12,655 nt of DNA. It comes from Oribacterium sp. UBA3737. Lineage in GTDB: Bacteria > Bacillota_A > Clostridia > Lachnospirales > Lachnospiraceae. Below, piece after piece: positions 5,489-11,513 of this stretch (position 1 is its first letter; the number at the start of each line of letters is the position of its first letter). Both the position numbers and the translations under genes were made by a program. The notes beneath the pieces were generated by a model, which was not told the origin of the DNA, searched no databases, and was given only the letters and a program-made list of their open reading frames with translations. Where the stretch lies: NCBI GenBank assembly GCA_002371295.1, contig DFGZ01000086.1:1-12655 (forward strand). Direction: 5' to 3'.

Positions 5489-6187
5489 TTATCCTGCCAC
5501 CACTGCAATTAACGCTACTATCGGAATTACTATCCAAATGATTGCAAACACTATCCCGAAATCAGTGCTCACATCTGCTTTTGCAGCGCTTTCTATATCG
5601 GCTCCTTCGTGGAAGACCGCGTCTTTAACGGTTCCTCCGGTCATATTGCCAAACACTGTCCCCTCAAGAGTTCCTCCGGCACCTCTAAACACGTACCTAT
5701 CAACTAAACCTATCTGTATAGTGCTGATGTAATGCTGACCAATTCCAGATATCTCATCGAATCTTATTTCAATGCCTTTGAATCGAACTGTATCGCTATG
5801 CCAGGATCTTCTTTCAACTTCATCCCAAGTCCAATACACCTCTGTGTGCTTCTTTTTATGTCCCTCGCTGTCTGTAGTGGTATATGTTCTTGTGTGGCGG
5901 GTGTAATGCTCTTTCACTCGTGACAAAGAGATATAAGCTCCGCCTATTTCTGCAACCGTCACAGGATTCAATGCTTCCATCTGGCCATAACCATAAGCAT
6001 TGCCAGCACTGGTATCTGCTGCATATTTATAAGCCTCATCGGACTCTATCCTCAGAGCTTTGTTGAATTTGGCATTACGTTCCATCTGCCAGGTATCTAT
6101 ACCGCCTTTGATTGCAAGGCCTATGGCTATATATGCGCAAACAGAAATCACAAAGATACATATAGCCTTTATTTCATCTTTATCCAT
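5489..6187 (-). CDS. LemA-associated membrane protein with two terminal membrane helices
   Basis: This 232-residue protein has a membrane helix near each end (about 8-27, ICIFVISVCAYIAIGLAI; about 210-231, GIVFAIIWIVIPIVALIAVV). Between them lies a soluble domain of about 180 residues with ALNPVTVAEIGGAYISL, KEHYTRHTRTYTTT and the aromatic VYWTWDEVERRSW. Proteins of this type recur beside LemA genes in Firmicutes, as I recall, and the domain has no known activity. The frame extends to 6241, but ATG 6187 overlaps the LemA stop by 8 bp (ATGGATAA), which indicates coupled translation; no good ribosome site supports the upstream starts. The two proteins probably form a membrane complex; that is inference from coupling. 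Confidence 0.75.
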   Translation of the reverse strand: MDKDEIKAICIFVISVCAYIAIGLAIKGGIDTWQMERNAKFNKALRIESDEAYKYAADTSAGNAYGYGQMEALNPVTVAEIGGAYISLSRVKEHYTRHTRTYTTTDSEGHKKKHTEVYWTWDEVERRSWHSDTVRFKGIEIRFDEISGIGQHYISTIQIGLVDRYVFRGAGGTLEGTVFGNMTGGTVKDAVFHEGADIESAAKADVSTDFGIVFAIIWIVIPIVALIAVVAG

Positions 6188-6719
6188 TTCCAAAGATGTT
6201 TTTAGGAGCATCCTCCGGAGCCTTATAATCAAGTCTTTCATAATCCTGTACCTCGTAACCTGTCATAGATATAAATGTGCTATGTGGGAACTTCCTGACA
6301 TACTGCTTGTAATGATTGACCGCCAGATTATAATTCTGCCGAGACTGTGAGATCATATTCTCTGTAAGCGCCAGTTCTGTCATGAGATTCTGATAATTCT
6401 GCTGGCTCTGTAGTTCTGGATAGTTGTAGGAAACTGCCTTCAACGATGCTATTACATTCCCGGCATCACTGCCTGGATTCATGTTGTTAGCCATCTCTTT
6501 TAATGTCTCAGATTCATGCTTGTCGTACTGCTTCACACAATCCGCCAAATTAAAAATAAGATCCACGCGTCTTTTTTCCTGCACCTTTATATCCGATTTT
6601 GCAGTCTCTACAGTTTCCTCAAGTGCTATAGCCTTGTTTCTGGTGTGCTGTGGAAACACTAAAAACAGCAATAAAATCACTGCTACGACCGTACCTAAAA
6701 TCATCAGTTTTTCTTTCAT
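6180..6719 (-). CDS. lemA: LemA family protein
   Basis: This 179-residue protein has one N-terminal membrane segment (about 6-23, MILGTVVAVILLLFLVF), a coiled-coil region and the LemA core. VQEKRRVDLIFNLADCVKQY (about 46-65) is the family signature, normally VQ-RR-DLIPNLV--VK-Y. It is followed by HESETL, YPELQSQQNYQNLM, ELALTENMISQSRQNYN, VNHYKQYVRKFP. LemA proteins are membrane-anchored helical bundles of poorly known function, usually chromosomal. ATG 6719 has AGGAGG 4 nt upstream. It overlaps and is coupled to the next membrane gene. Finding it inside a phage early operon suggests a role at the membrane of the infected or lysogenic cell, for example exclusion or envelope change, but nothing in the sequence proves this. 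Confidence 0.85.
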   Translation of the reverse strand: MKEKLMILGTVVAVILLLFLVFPQHTRNKAIALEETVETAKSDIKVQEKRRVDLIFNLADCVKQYDKHESETLKEMANNMNPGSDAGNVIASLKAVSYNYPELQSQQNYQNLMTELALTENMISQSRQNYNLAVNHYKQYVRKFPHSTFISMTGYEVQDYERLDYKAPEDAPKNIFGNG

Positions 6720-6727
6720 AATTCCTC

Positions 6728-6766
6728 CTAATCTTTACTACTAACTGTGAGCCTATTGTTTCTCAT
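6728..6766 (-). CDS. Possible 12-codon leader peptide before lemA
   Basis: The short frame MRNNRLTVSSKD has its own strong ribosome site (GGGAGG, 6 nt before ATG 6766) and ends in TAG that touches the AGGAGG of lemA. Such an arrangement is typical of a translational-coupling leader. It could be chance, since it is very short, and no attenuator hairpin is evident. Confidence 0.35.
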   Translation of the reverse strand: MRNNRLTVSSKD

Positions 6767-6803
6767 ATAGAACCTCCCGATAATCTAAAGAGGCTTGATG
6801 TTC

Positions 6804-7052
6804 TTATACTTCCGGATCTATAGGCGCACCGTTATATTCTTCAAGTGTCACCTGTCCGTTTATCTGTTTGTTACGTCTCGGTCTCGGCGTGTACATGTGG
6901 CCAGTCCCTAAGGCATCTTCAGGAAAGAAATCGAAGGATCTGCAAGTATTCGTGTGGCACACCTGCTGCTCTGTCAGAATCTTGTTAAGTTCCTGGCAAT
7001 AGCAGACATCGCCTACGATGATCCATGAGCAATACCGGCAATACTGTCTCAT
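6804..7052 (-). CDS. Small Cys-rich phage protein (YCRYCS family)
   Basis: This 82-residue protein opens MRQYCRYCSWIIVGDVCYCQ and continues QVCHTNTCRSFDFFPEDAL, giving six or seven Cys in the first 45 residues arranged as CxxC, CxC and CxxxxC. It ends with a Pro/Arg-rich YTPRPRRNKQ segment. This pattern is common in small phage proteins from Clostridia and suggests one zinc site; the function is unknown. ATG 7052 follows AGGAGGAGAAG. The frame could also begin at TTG 7070, but that lies before the ribosome site. The gap to the upstream nuclease gene is 38 bp. Confidence 0.7.
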   Translation of the reverse strand: MRQYCRYCSWIIVGDVCYCQELNKILTEQQVCHTNTCRSFDFFPEDALGTGHMYTPRPRRNKQINGQVTLEEYNGAPIDPEV

Positions 7053-7090
7053 CTTCTCCTCCTTTCCCAATGTTGAGCTTTTGTACGGTC

Positions 7091-8068
7091 TTATCCTAGC
7101 TTTTCAAGATTTGCTATAGCATTAATTACAATTTTTTCAGGCAAGCCCATCATTTTTGCCACTTCCGACGGGTCCGCTCCTAGTGCGTACATCTGCTCTA
7201 TCTTTTCCCGGTCCTTTTGGGTAAGATAACCGGTTCTTAATGGTGCGCCATCCTTTGGTGGTCTGCCGCGTTTTCTCTCCTGCTGCTCTGTATCAGGTTT
7301 CTCCGGGAGTTTGTTCTCTGCATCCGCTTTCTCCTGTTCCGGCATCTCCACTGGTATTAAGGATGACTCTGTATCCTTAATCTCTTTTCCGGTTTTATCC
7401 GAAAGATATGTCTCTGCGTCTACGTTCATGCGGGCAAACTCAAGTATCTCCTGCATACATCTTTCGCAGTAATCTCGCCCGCACTCATCCGCCGTAAGTT
7501 TCCTAATGGGATCCGGCATTTTCTGATATACTTCTTGTCCGTCAATTCTGTTTATGTAATCAACGCTCAGTTTCATAGGGAATCCGTCTATTGTTTCCCC
7601 ACACCTGTCACAACAAATAATTATCTTTTTCATCTTTTGTTCCTTTATGCTTCCCCAAACAGACATGCCTAAGTACCAATTAAGCACCTTCCTTGCTTCA
7701 CCGGCACCGTAACAGACAATCACGAAGTTGCCATTCTTTTTAAGCTTCTTCATGACATCTATCTGTGATTTAGTAGGCTTGTTAGGCTCTACCTTCATTT
7801 CGATATACAAGCTATGGTATCCGTGCCTCGACACCGGAAGTATCAGATCTGGGATGCCTGCAAGCACTCCGGCCCGCTTAAGGTTCGCCCCTTCCCTTTT
7901 ATCCCTGGCTCCACCGTTAGGAACATGGAATAAAAGATTTAAGTCCGGATACAACACAGCGTTAAATCTCGCCCAGCTTATAAGTGCTGCCTGTTCAGAC
8001 TCTTCCGAGCACCGCAGCACTTTACGGCCTGTATATGTTTTTACGTATTTCGACTTTGCGGATATCAT
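7091..8068 (-). CDS. VRR-NUC nuclease fused to a Zn/AT-hook/HTH protein
   Basis: This 325-residue protein looks like two proteins in one. Residues about 20-135 form a VRR-NUC domain (PD-(D/E)xK fold): ESEQ (23-26), LFHVPNGG (46-53), GIPDLILP (71-78, D74) and YIEMK (88-92), with the D...ExK catalytic set intact. VRR-NUC enzymes cut branched DNA. From M146 (MKKIIICCDRCGETI) there is a putative zinc site CDRC with later CERC (201-204), an AT-hook-like RKRGRPPK (265-272), and a C-terminal helix-turn-helix (about 283-322, DPSEVAKMMGLPEKIVINAI). M146 (ATG 7633) retains AAGGA 8 nt upstream, so the second half may also be made separately. The start ATG 8068 shares ATGA with the previous stop. The DNA-binding parts may direct the nuclease to replication junctions; this is inference. 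Confidence 0.8.
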   Translation of the reverse strand: MISAKSKYVKTYTGRKVLRCSEESEQAALISWARFNAVLYPDLNLLFHVPNGGARDKREGANLKRAGVLAGIPDLILPVSRHGYHSLYIEMKVEPNKPTKSQIDVMKKLKKNGNFVIVCYGAGEARKVLNWYLGMSVWGSIKEQKMKKIIICCDRCGETIDGFPMKLSVDYINRIDGQEVYQKMPDPIRKLTADECGRDYCERCMQEILEFARMNVDAETYLSDKTGKEIKDTESSLIPVEMPEQEKADAENKLPEKPDTEQQERKRGRPPKDGAPLRTGYLTQKDREKIEQMYALGADPSEVAKMMGLPEKIVINAIANLEKLG

Positions 8069-8511
8069 GAGTCGAGATCCCACTTGGTATTTTTACGAAT
8101 GGAGACATTGATCTTGCTGTCTCCTTTCTTCTTTATATAGATAGTCTTTATTTCGTCTAGCTTTATAGTGGCGCTCTTAACGTCACCTGCTGCAATCAGA
8201 TCAATGAGTCCGTCACACTGTTTCTCTATAGCTTCCGAAAAACATATCCGTAATTGCTTGTTGAGAAGACGGATATTATTCTTTGCTTTCTCTGCTGATT
8301 CTTCGAGCCTTGCATGATCAATCGCCTCTTTACAGGTACATGTTCTGGTTGCGTCAATGTCTACCTGCTCCTGGGATACAAAGTCTGTAACGTAGGTCAT
8401 CGCTCTCATCTGTCCGCAATACTTGCATGTTCCCGTTTTGTTATACATATCTTTTCCAAGGAACGTGCCGTCCTTGATGTCTGCCGGTCTCTTCTCTGCG
8501 ATTTTTCCCAT
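8065..8511 (-). CDS. Phage protein with N-terminal zinc knuckle
   Basis: This 148-residue protein has GTCKYCGQMR (about 27-36) and later RTCTCKEA (about 56-63), a plausible Cys4 zinc site. A long charged helix (about 66-110, ARLEESAEKAKNNIRLLNKQL) and a basic C-terminus (KKKGDSKINVSIRKNT) follow. A nucleic-acid role is plausible from composition only. ATG 8511 has AAAGG 11 nt upstream, a mediocre site. Its stop overlaps the start of the VRR-NUC gene (ATGA), so the two are probably co-translated. It resembles conserved hypothetical proteins of clostridial phages; no family name can be assigned. Confidence 0.7.
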   Translation of the reverse strand: MGKIAEKRPADIKDGTFLGKDMYNKTGTCKYCGQMRAMTYVTDFVSQEQVDIDATRTCTCKEAIDHARLEESAEKAKNNIRLLNKQLRICFSEAIEKQCDGLIDLIAAGDVKSATIKLDEIKTIYIKKKGDSKINVSIRKNTKWDLDS

Positions 8512-8542
8512 ATTTTTACGTACCTTTCGTTTTATTCAGAGT

Positions 8543-8827
8543 TCACGCTTCATCTGATTTTTCCGGGCAATATATTAATCCACGGCCATTCTCATAATTG
8601 ATAAAATGATTCAGAGTTTCGATGTCGTTTTCAAGAATCATATCAACGGCTCTTGCTGTATCCCGGTTACAGCAATCATTCCAGATCATGTACAACTTAT
8701 CCCCTGTAATGTTGGCATCCTGTAATTTTAAAAAAGCCGTCTCCGCTTTAAATGGAGCGAGATCATATGCTCGAATAAGAAAATCTAATGCCCCGGGATT
8801 GCCTTCACAGATATCAAAAGTCACCAT
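8543..8827 (-). CDS. Conserved phage protein of unknown function
   Basis: This 94-residue acidic, helical protein includes GNPGALDFLIRAYDL, AETAFLKLQDANITGDKLYMIWNDCCNRDT and GRGLIYC, short blocks that resemble conserved hypothetical proteins of Firmicutes phages. No catalytic motif is visible. ATG 8827 has GGAGGG upstream with a spacing of 9 nt. The 63-bp gap before it holds only a small GAGC-AAAA-GCTC hairpin (around 8863-8874). Confidence 0.7.
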   Translation of the reverse strand: MVTFDICEGNPGALDFLIRAYDLAPFKAETAFLKLQDANITGDKLYMIWNDCCNRDTARAVDMILENDIETLNHFINYENGRGLIYCPEKSDEA

Positions 8828-8890
8828 TACTAATTACCCTCCTCATTTTCATTCTTTAACATCAGAGCTTTTGCTCCGTAAAATCACTCG

Positions 8891-9289
8891 TCAAATAATC
8901 TTTCCGAGTCTTTCTTTCTCGTGTGTCGCCAGTAATATTACATTCCCGGCTTCTTCCTCAGTCATTCCCATAACCTCAGTGCCGACGGCACTCAGGATAA
9001 GTATGTTGCCTACAATGTAGGTATCATTTGATATCAAAAAACATTGTGCTATATCGTTATGAGGGAATCCGAGGATATCCCCGTCCTCATTAACTATCAT
9101 TGCTGTACGGGATCCCGTTTTGAGTCCGTCAACAAACTTTATCTGTCCGTCTACTTCCTGCTGCATGAAAAGGAGTTCGCCCAGGGAATCCTCTTTGTTG
9201 AATCCCGTCCGCTTCGGATACGGCACCTTTAAGATCTCGTCATCCGGTGTTATCTTTACCGCATAAAGTCTACACTTTGATTTTTCCAC
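8891..9289 (-). CDS. DUF3846-like phage protein
   Basis: This 132-residue protein has a central region reading SLGELLFMQQEVDGQIKFVDG, then TAMIVNEDGDILGFPHN and YIVGNILILS. This follows the DUF3846 order of a SLE-LQ-VGG-I segment, ICNEEGKL-GLP-N, and a terminal -G-FLI. DUF3846 proteins are common on phages and conjugative elements, with unknown biochemistry. The start appears to be GTG 9289, about 10 nt after GAGG, lying inside the end of the 60-residue gene upstream (20-bp overlap). Confidence 0.7.
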   Translation of the reverse strand: MEKSKCRLYAVKITPDDEILKVPYPKRTGFNKEDSLGELLFMQQEVDGQIKFVDGLKTGSRTAMIVNEDGDILGFPHNDIAQCFLISNDTYIVGNILILSAVGTEVMGMTEEEAGNVILLATHEKERLGKII

Positions 9290-9452
9290 GCCTATAGTCC
9301 CTCAATTCCTTTAGCCATTCCACAAGCTGCCGATATTCCGCAGCACATTTAAAGCAATGTACGTGTAAGGAACCTTTAGCCTGATGGCCGATTGACTCCT
9401 GCAAGCTTGCAATTCCTTCGTACTGTTCTATGGTTTCATCCAGTGATTTCAT
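9270..9452 (-). CDS. Small helical phage protein, paralogue of the 2206-2448 product
   Basis: This 60-residue protein, MKSLDETIEQYEGIASLQES then HCFKCAAEYRQLVEWLKEL, matches the layout of the 80-residue protein at 2206-2448 (LDEAIKHCEEVAEEQEKLC then CGREHRQLAEWLRKY). The two are diverged copies of one small family. Here the CxxC pair is more zinc-like. ATG 9452 follows AAGGGGGACAGC. The gene starts 10 bp after the SSB stop and is coupled to the DUF3846-like gene. The function is unknown. Confidence 0.75.
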   Translation of the reverse strand: MKSLDETIEQYEGIASLQESIGHQAKGSLHVHCFKCAAEYRQLVEWLKELRDYRRGKIKV

Positions 9453-9462
9453 GCTGTCCCCC

Positions 9463-9891
9463 TTAATTGAACGGAAGTCCTTCCGCCTCTACTCCATCCG
9501 GGATATTCATAAAGCCATCAGCATCCATATTTCCAAGGGGCTGTCCACTTTCCTGTGATCTCTTACTCTCTGCAAACTCCATGTGTTCAACCACTACATC
9601 AGTGGTATAGACTTTCTGTCCCTCTTTATTTGTATAGGATCCTGTCTGGAGCCTTCCCTCTATTGCAAACTTAGTGCCTTGAGTTCCGTACTTCTCCAAA
9701 AACTCCGCCGTCTTGCCGAAAGCAACGCAGCTTATAAAGTCTGCTGTCTGCTGCTCCTGGTTGCCTTCTTCTCTTTTTACCTTACGATCAACAGCCAGGG
9801 TGAAGCGTGCTATCGCTTTCTGATCCTGGCCTTGCGACCAACGGACATCGGCATTTCTTGTGAGCCGGCCCATTAAAATTACTTTATTCAT
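9463..9891 (-). CDS. ssb: Single-stranded DNA-binding protein
   Basis: This 142-residue protein has a classic SSB OB-fold: MNKVILMGRLTRNADVRW (1-18), IARFTLAVDRKV (27-38), ADFISCVAFGKTAEFLEKYG (50-69), AIEGRLQTGSYTN (76-88) and TDVVVEHMEF (97-106). It coats single-stranded DNA during replication and recombination as a tetramer. The C-terminal tail is acidic but ends in EGLPFN rather than the usual DDDIPF, so the partner-binding tip is altered by an extra Asn. ATG 9891 directly follows the stop of the 52-residue gene. Encoding SSB alongside an HUH nickase and a branched-DNA nuclease supports phage-directed DNA synthesis with long single strands. Confidence 0.95.
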   Translation of the reverse strand: MNKVILMGRLTRNADVRWSQGQDQKAIARFTLAVDRKVKREEGNQEQQTADFISCVAFGKTAEFLEKYGTQGTKFAIEGRLQTGSYTNKEGQKVYTTDVVVEHMEFAESKRSQESGQPLGNMDADGFMNIPDGVEAEGLPFN

Positions 9892-10050
9892 TCAATCCCC
9901 CTTTATTTCATCCAGCCTTTTCAGTATTTCATCCCAATACGGGATAAAATGTTCCGTTGCTTTTGCGAGCGGTTCCGGAAGTGCCTGACATAACATCACT
10001 ATTTCAGTCCTTATCCTTACCACTCTTTCTTTCATTTCCTTTTTAGTCAT
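9892..10050 (-). CDS. 52-residue phage protein upstream of ssb
   Basis: This short frame reads MTKKEMKERVVRIRTEIVML then CQALPEPLAKATEHFIPYWD and ends LKRLDEIKGD. It is helical and charged with one Cys. GGAG lies 7 nt before ATG 10050 and the TGA is directly followed by the ssb ATG, so it is almost certainly a real gene translationally coupled to ssb. Its ribosome site lies inside the 3' arm of a long inverted repeat (10057-10209), which may control translation of both genes. No family is recognised. Confidence 0.7.
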   Translation of the reverse strand: MTKKEMKERVVRIRTEIVMLCQALPEPLAKATEHFIPYWDEILKRLDEIKGD

Positions 10051-10056
10051 ATATCA

Positions 10057-10209
10057 CTCCGTCTGTCCGTACCGGTGCCCCGGGTTTATCAAAATACGAA
10101 AGAAGTATCTAAAATCACATTCATATCAAAAAGCCAATATATCTTCGAGGAGAAAATTTAAAATCACGGGTCACAGTCATTCCCGGACCACCGGAACGGA
10201 CAGGCGGAG
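10057..10209. repeat. Long inverted repeat in the ssb leader, sequestering a ribosome site
   Basis: Two 21-bp arms, 10057-10077 and 10189-10209, are inverted copies with two mismatches (19 of 21), separated by 111 bp. In the minus-strand transcript they would form a long hairpin whose 3' arm contains the GGAG of the 52-residue gene. The loop includes a smaller GGG/CCC-closed hairpin near 10167-10185. The arms carry CTGTCCGT(T)ACCGGT-like cores also seen at 11140-11154. They could be an RNA switch, a two-site protein binding element or a remnant of a small mobile element; no transposase or target duplication is seen. Confidence 0.6.
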
Positions 10210-10224
10210 CCGACGTAAATCTAC

Positions 10225-10476
10225 TCAACTCCTGCTGCCTCTTCTGCTTCTCCTTCTGTTAAGCCAGATAAAATCATCTGCCATGCAAAGCCCCATGAAT
10301 CCGCCAGATATATAAATGATTGATACATATTCTTCGCAAAGTGCAAGCATCACGCCGCACATAACAGCTATGACTCCGGCCAGAAATAATATGACTGCCA
10401 GTATGTCAAAAACTCCTTTGTAAGTCCTGACGAAAGCCCTCTTAAACCTTCTCATTCTCCATATAAATCTTTTCAC
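10225..10476 (-). CDS. Small two-helix membrane protein
   Basis: This 83-residue protein has a very basic N-terminus (MKRFIWRMRRFKRAF), two hydrophobic helices (about 23-45, FDILAVILFLAGVIAVMCGVML; about 52-66, SIIYISGGFMGLCMA) and a basic tail (RRRSRRGSRS). By the positive-inside rule both ends are cytoplasmic. The start is GTG 10476 in a GTGA overlap with the preceding stop; ATG 10455 is possible but has the ribosome site too close. The function is unknown; small membrane proteins in phage early regions can act in exclusion, but nothing here shows that. Confidence 0.7.
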   Translation of the reverse strand: MKRFIWRMRRFKRAFVRTYKGVFDILAVILFLAGVIAVMCGVMLALCEEYVSIIYISGGFMGLCMADDFIWLNRRRSRRGSRS

Positions 10477-10667
10477 TGTTCTTCTTCCTTTACCTTTACG
10501 CCTATCTGATTGACTTTAATCACGCCATTCATTTCAAAGATCGCGTCCGCAAGGCTCTCTGAAATCATATCTGCATCTGACTTTGCATCCTGTAAATCCG
10601 TACCACTACACGGCACCGCAATTTCTAAGGTTACCAGTGCTTCATATTGGTTCATTCCTTCTTCCAT
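10473..10667 (-). CDS. Small acidic phage protein
   Basis: This 64-residue protein reads MEEGMNQYEALVTLEIAVPC then SADMISESL-like helical sequence and GVIKVNQIGVKVKEEEQ. Its pattern of a beta strand, helix and beta strand suggests a small ferredoxin-like fold. GGAGG lies 7 nt before ATG 10667, and the stop overlaps the GTG of the membrane-protein gene. No family is recognised. Confidence 0.7.
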   Translation of the reverse strand: MEEGMNQYEALVTLEIAVPCSGTDLQDAKSDADMISESLADAIFEMNGVIKVNQIGVKVKEEEQ

Positions 10668-10681
10668 GCCATTACCTCCAA

Positions 10682-11023
10682 TTACTTTCCACTTGCTTTT
10701 CTGCCAAGCTTCTTAAGTTCTTCGACGCACATAGTTTTATTTGCTATGTAGGCGGAAAACGGTCGCTTTCTTCCGGCACCTTCTTCGAGCATGTCTATAG
10801 GAATGATGTAGTAAATATCGCCCCGCCATTCGTTGTGTACCTTAGGATATGTAAGCTCTATCTTTTTTATCTCACATATAAAAGCTGTGCCCTGGATGTC
10901 GACTCTCTCAAATCGTCTCTCTACTTCCGGCTGCGCTAACCACAAATACCATCCCTGTTCCGGTTTTCTCTCTTCAAAAAACTGCTGCCGTAGCTGGTTG
11001 TTCCTTAGCTCCTTAATGTCCAT
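10682..11023 (-). CDS. Conserved phage early protein of unknown function
   Basis: This 113-residue protein begins MDIKELRNNQLRQQFF and has GWYLWLAQPEVERRFERVDI, FICEIKKIELTYPKVHNEW, RGDIYYIIPIDMLEEGAG and FSAYIANKTMCVEELKKLG. It is a mixed alpha/beta soluble protein that resembles conserved hypothetical proteins of Lachnospiraceae phages. ATG 11023 is chosen because AAAGGAG sits 7 nt upstream; the frame is open to ATG 11059, which lacks a good ribosome site. It is the second gene of the presumed leftward early operon and is separated from the first by a gap that can fold through a long-range GC stem. Confidence 0.7.
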   Translation of the reverse strand: MDIKELRNNQLRQQFFEERKPEQGWYLWLAQPEVERRFERVDIQGTAFICEIKKIELTYPKVHNEWRGDIYYIIPIDMLEEGAGRKRPFSAYIANKTMCVEELKKLGRKASGK

Positions 11024-11076
11024 AATGTTCTCCTTTATTATTGTCTGTCCTTTGCTCATACCGCTAACCTATGCCG

Positions 11077-11205
11077 CCGGCCCCGTTGCACAAATCCCAA
11101 GATCCTATTAACAGTTTCTTGATTGAGTAAACTATATTTCTGTCCGTTACCGGTTCCGCTTGTGTCGGTGGAACAAACCAGCATACGACGCTCTCAGGGG
11201 GCCGG
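11077..11205. repeat. Long-range GC inverted repeat in a 205-bp leader
   Basis: CCGGCCCC (11077-11084) and GGGGCCGG (11198-11205) are perfectly complementary and close a 113-nt interval. Within it, GTTCC/GGAAC (about 11152-11173) can pair, and CTGTCCGTTACCGGT (11140-11154) repeats the core of the ssb-leader inverted repeat. The gap between the 47-residue gene and the 113-residue gene holds no reading frame of note. It is read as a structured untranslated spacer or a protein-binding region; no T-run terminator follows. Confidence 0.45.
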
Positions 11206-11228
11206 TGTCATAGATTAGCGATATGATG

Positions 11229-11372
11229 TTATTGTTTCTTATAGTTTTTCATTATTCTGTAAATGTCATGGCCGGCGGGAACCATAAGCCCCGCAACACT
11301 CTTCCGGATTGTTCCGTCTTTCATTACGTGGACGATCTTTATCTCATTGTCCTTATTTGCTTTAGCTTTCAT
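11229..11372 (-). CDS. First gene of the leftward early operon, 47-residue phage protein
   Basis: The short frame MKAKANKDNEIKIVHVMKDG continues TIRKSVAGLMVPAGHDIYRI to MKNYKKQ. It has an excellent ribosome site (AAGGAGGGGAC, directly before ATG 11372) and lies about 60 nt after a TTGACA promoter. The KIVHVMKDGT...S..G..VP...DIY.I pattern is of a kind seen in small phage proteins next to the cro gene in Clostridia. The size and basic character suggest a regulator or partner protein, but no function is assigned. Confidence 0.65.
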   Translation of the reverse strand: MKAKANKDNEIKIVHVMKDGTIRKSVAGLMVPAGHDIYRIMKNYKKQ

Positions 11373-11440
11373 GTCCCCTCCTTCCTTATTGACTGCTATT
11401 TTCTTTTGCTCCCCGGATGTTCCTTTTGCGTAATCGCAAT

Positions 11441-11469
11441 TTTAAAATAACATTGACATTTTTTGTCAA
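11441..11469 (-). promoter_or_regulatory. Leftward early promoter
   Basis: On the minus strand TTGACA (11464-11469) is followed after 17 bp by TTTAAA (11441-11446). The perfect -35 sits in a palindrome, TTGACATTTTTTGTCAA (11453-11469), whose halves are oriented opposite to those of the TGTCAC-N5-GTGACA operators. It points into the 47-residue gene and, with no clear terminator downstream, probably drives the long leftward operon. The -10 is only a moderate match. Confidence 0.6.
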
Positions 11470-11513
11470 GCGTTATTTTTGCGTCTGGCTTCCGCTACTG
11501 TTCCTTTAATCCT

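Noticed and set aside
8828..8890. 10-codon frame before the 94-residue gene
   Set aside because: It has no ribosome site of its own and the length is within chance; the gap holds only a small GAGC-AAAA-GCTC hairpin.
10051..10224. Internal promoter for the ssb group
   Set aside because: AT-rich TTGATA and TAGATA hexamers occur on the minus strand but none have 16 to 18 bp spacing, so no promoter is claimed.
11223..11450. Plus-strand frame of 75 codons near the early promoter
   Set aside because: It is antisense to the 47-residue gene and covers the leftward promoter; it has no ribosome site.
11453..11481. Rightward promoter at TTGACATTTTTTGTCAAG
   Set aside because: The -35-like hexamer exists only because the site is palindromic; at 17 bp there is no acceptable -10 on the plus strand and no gene to serve.
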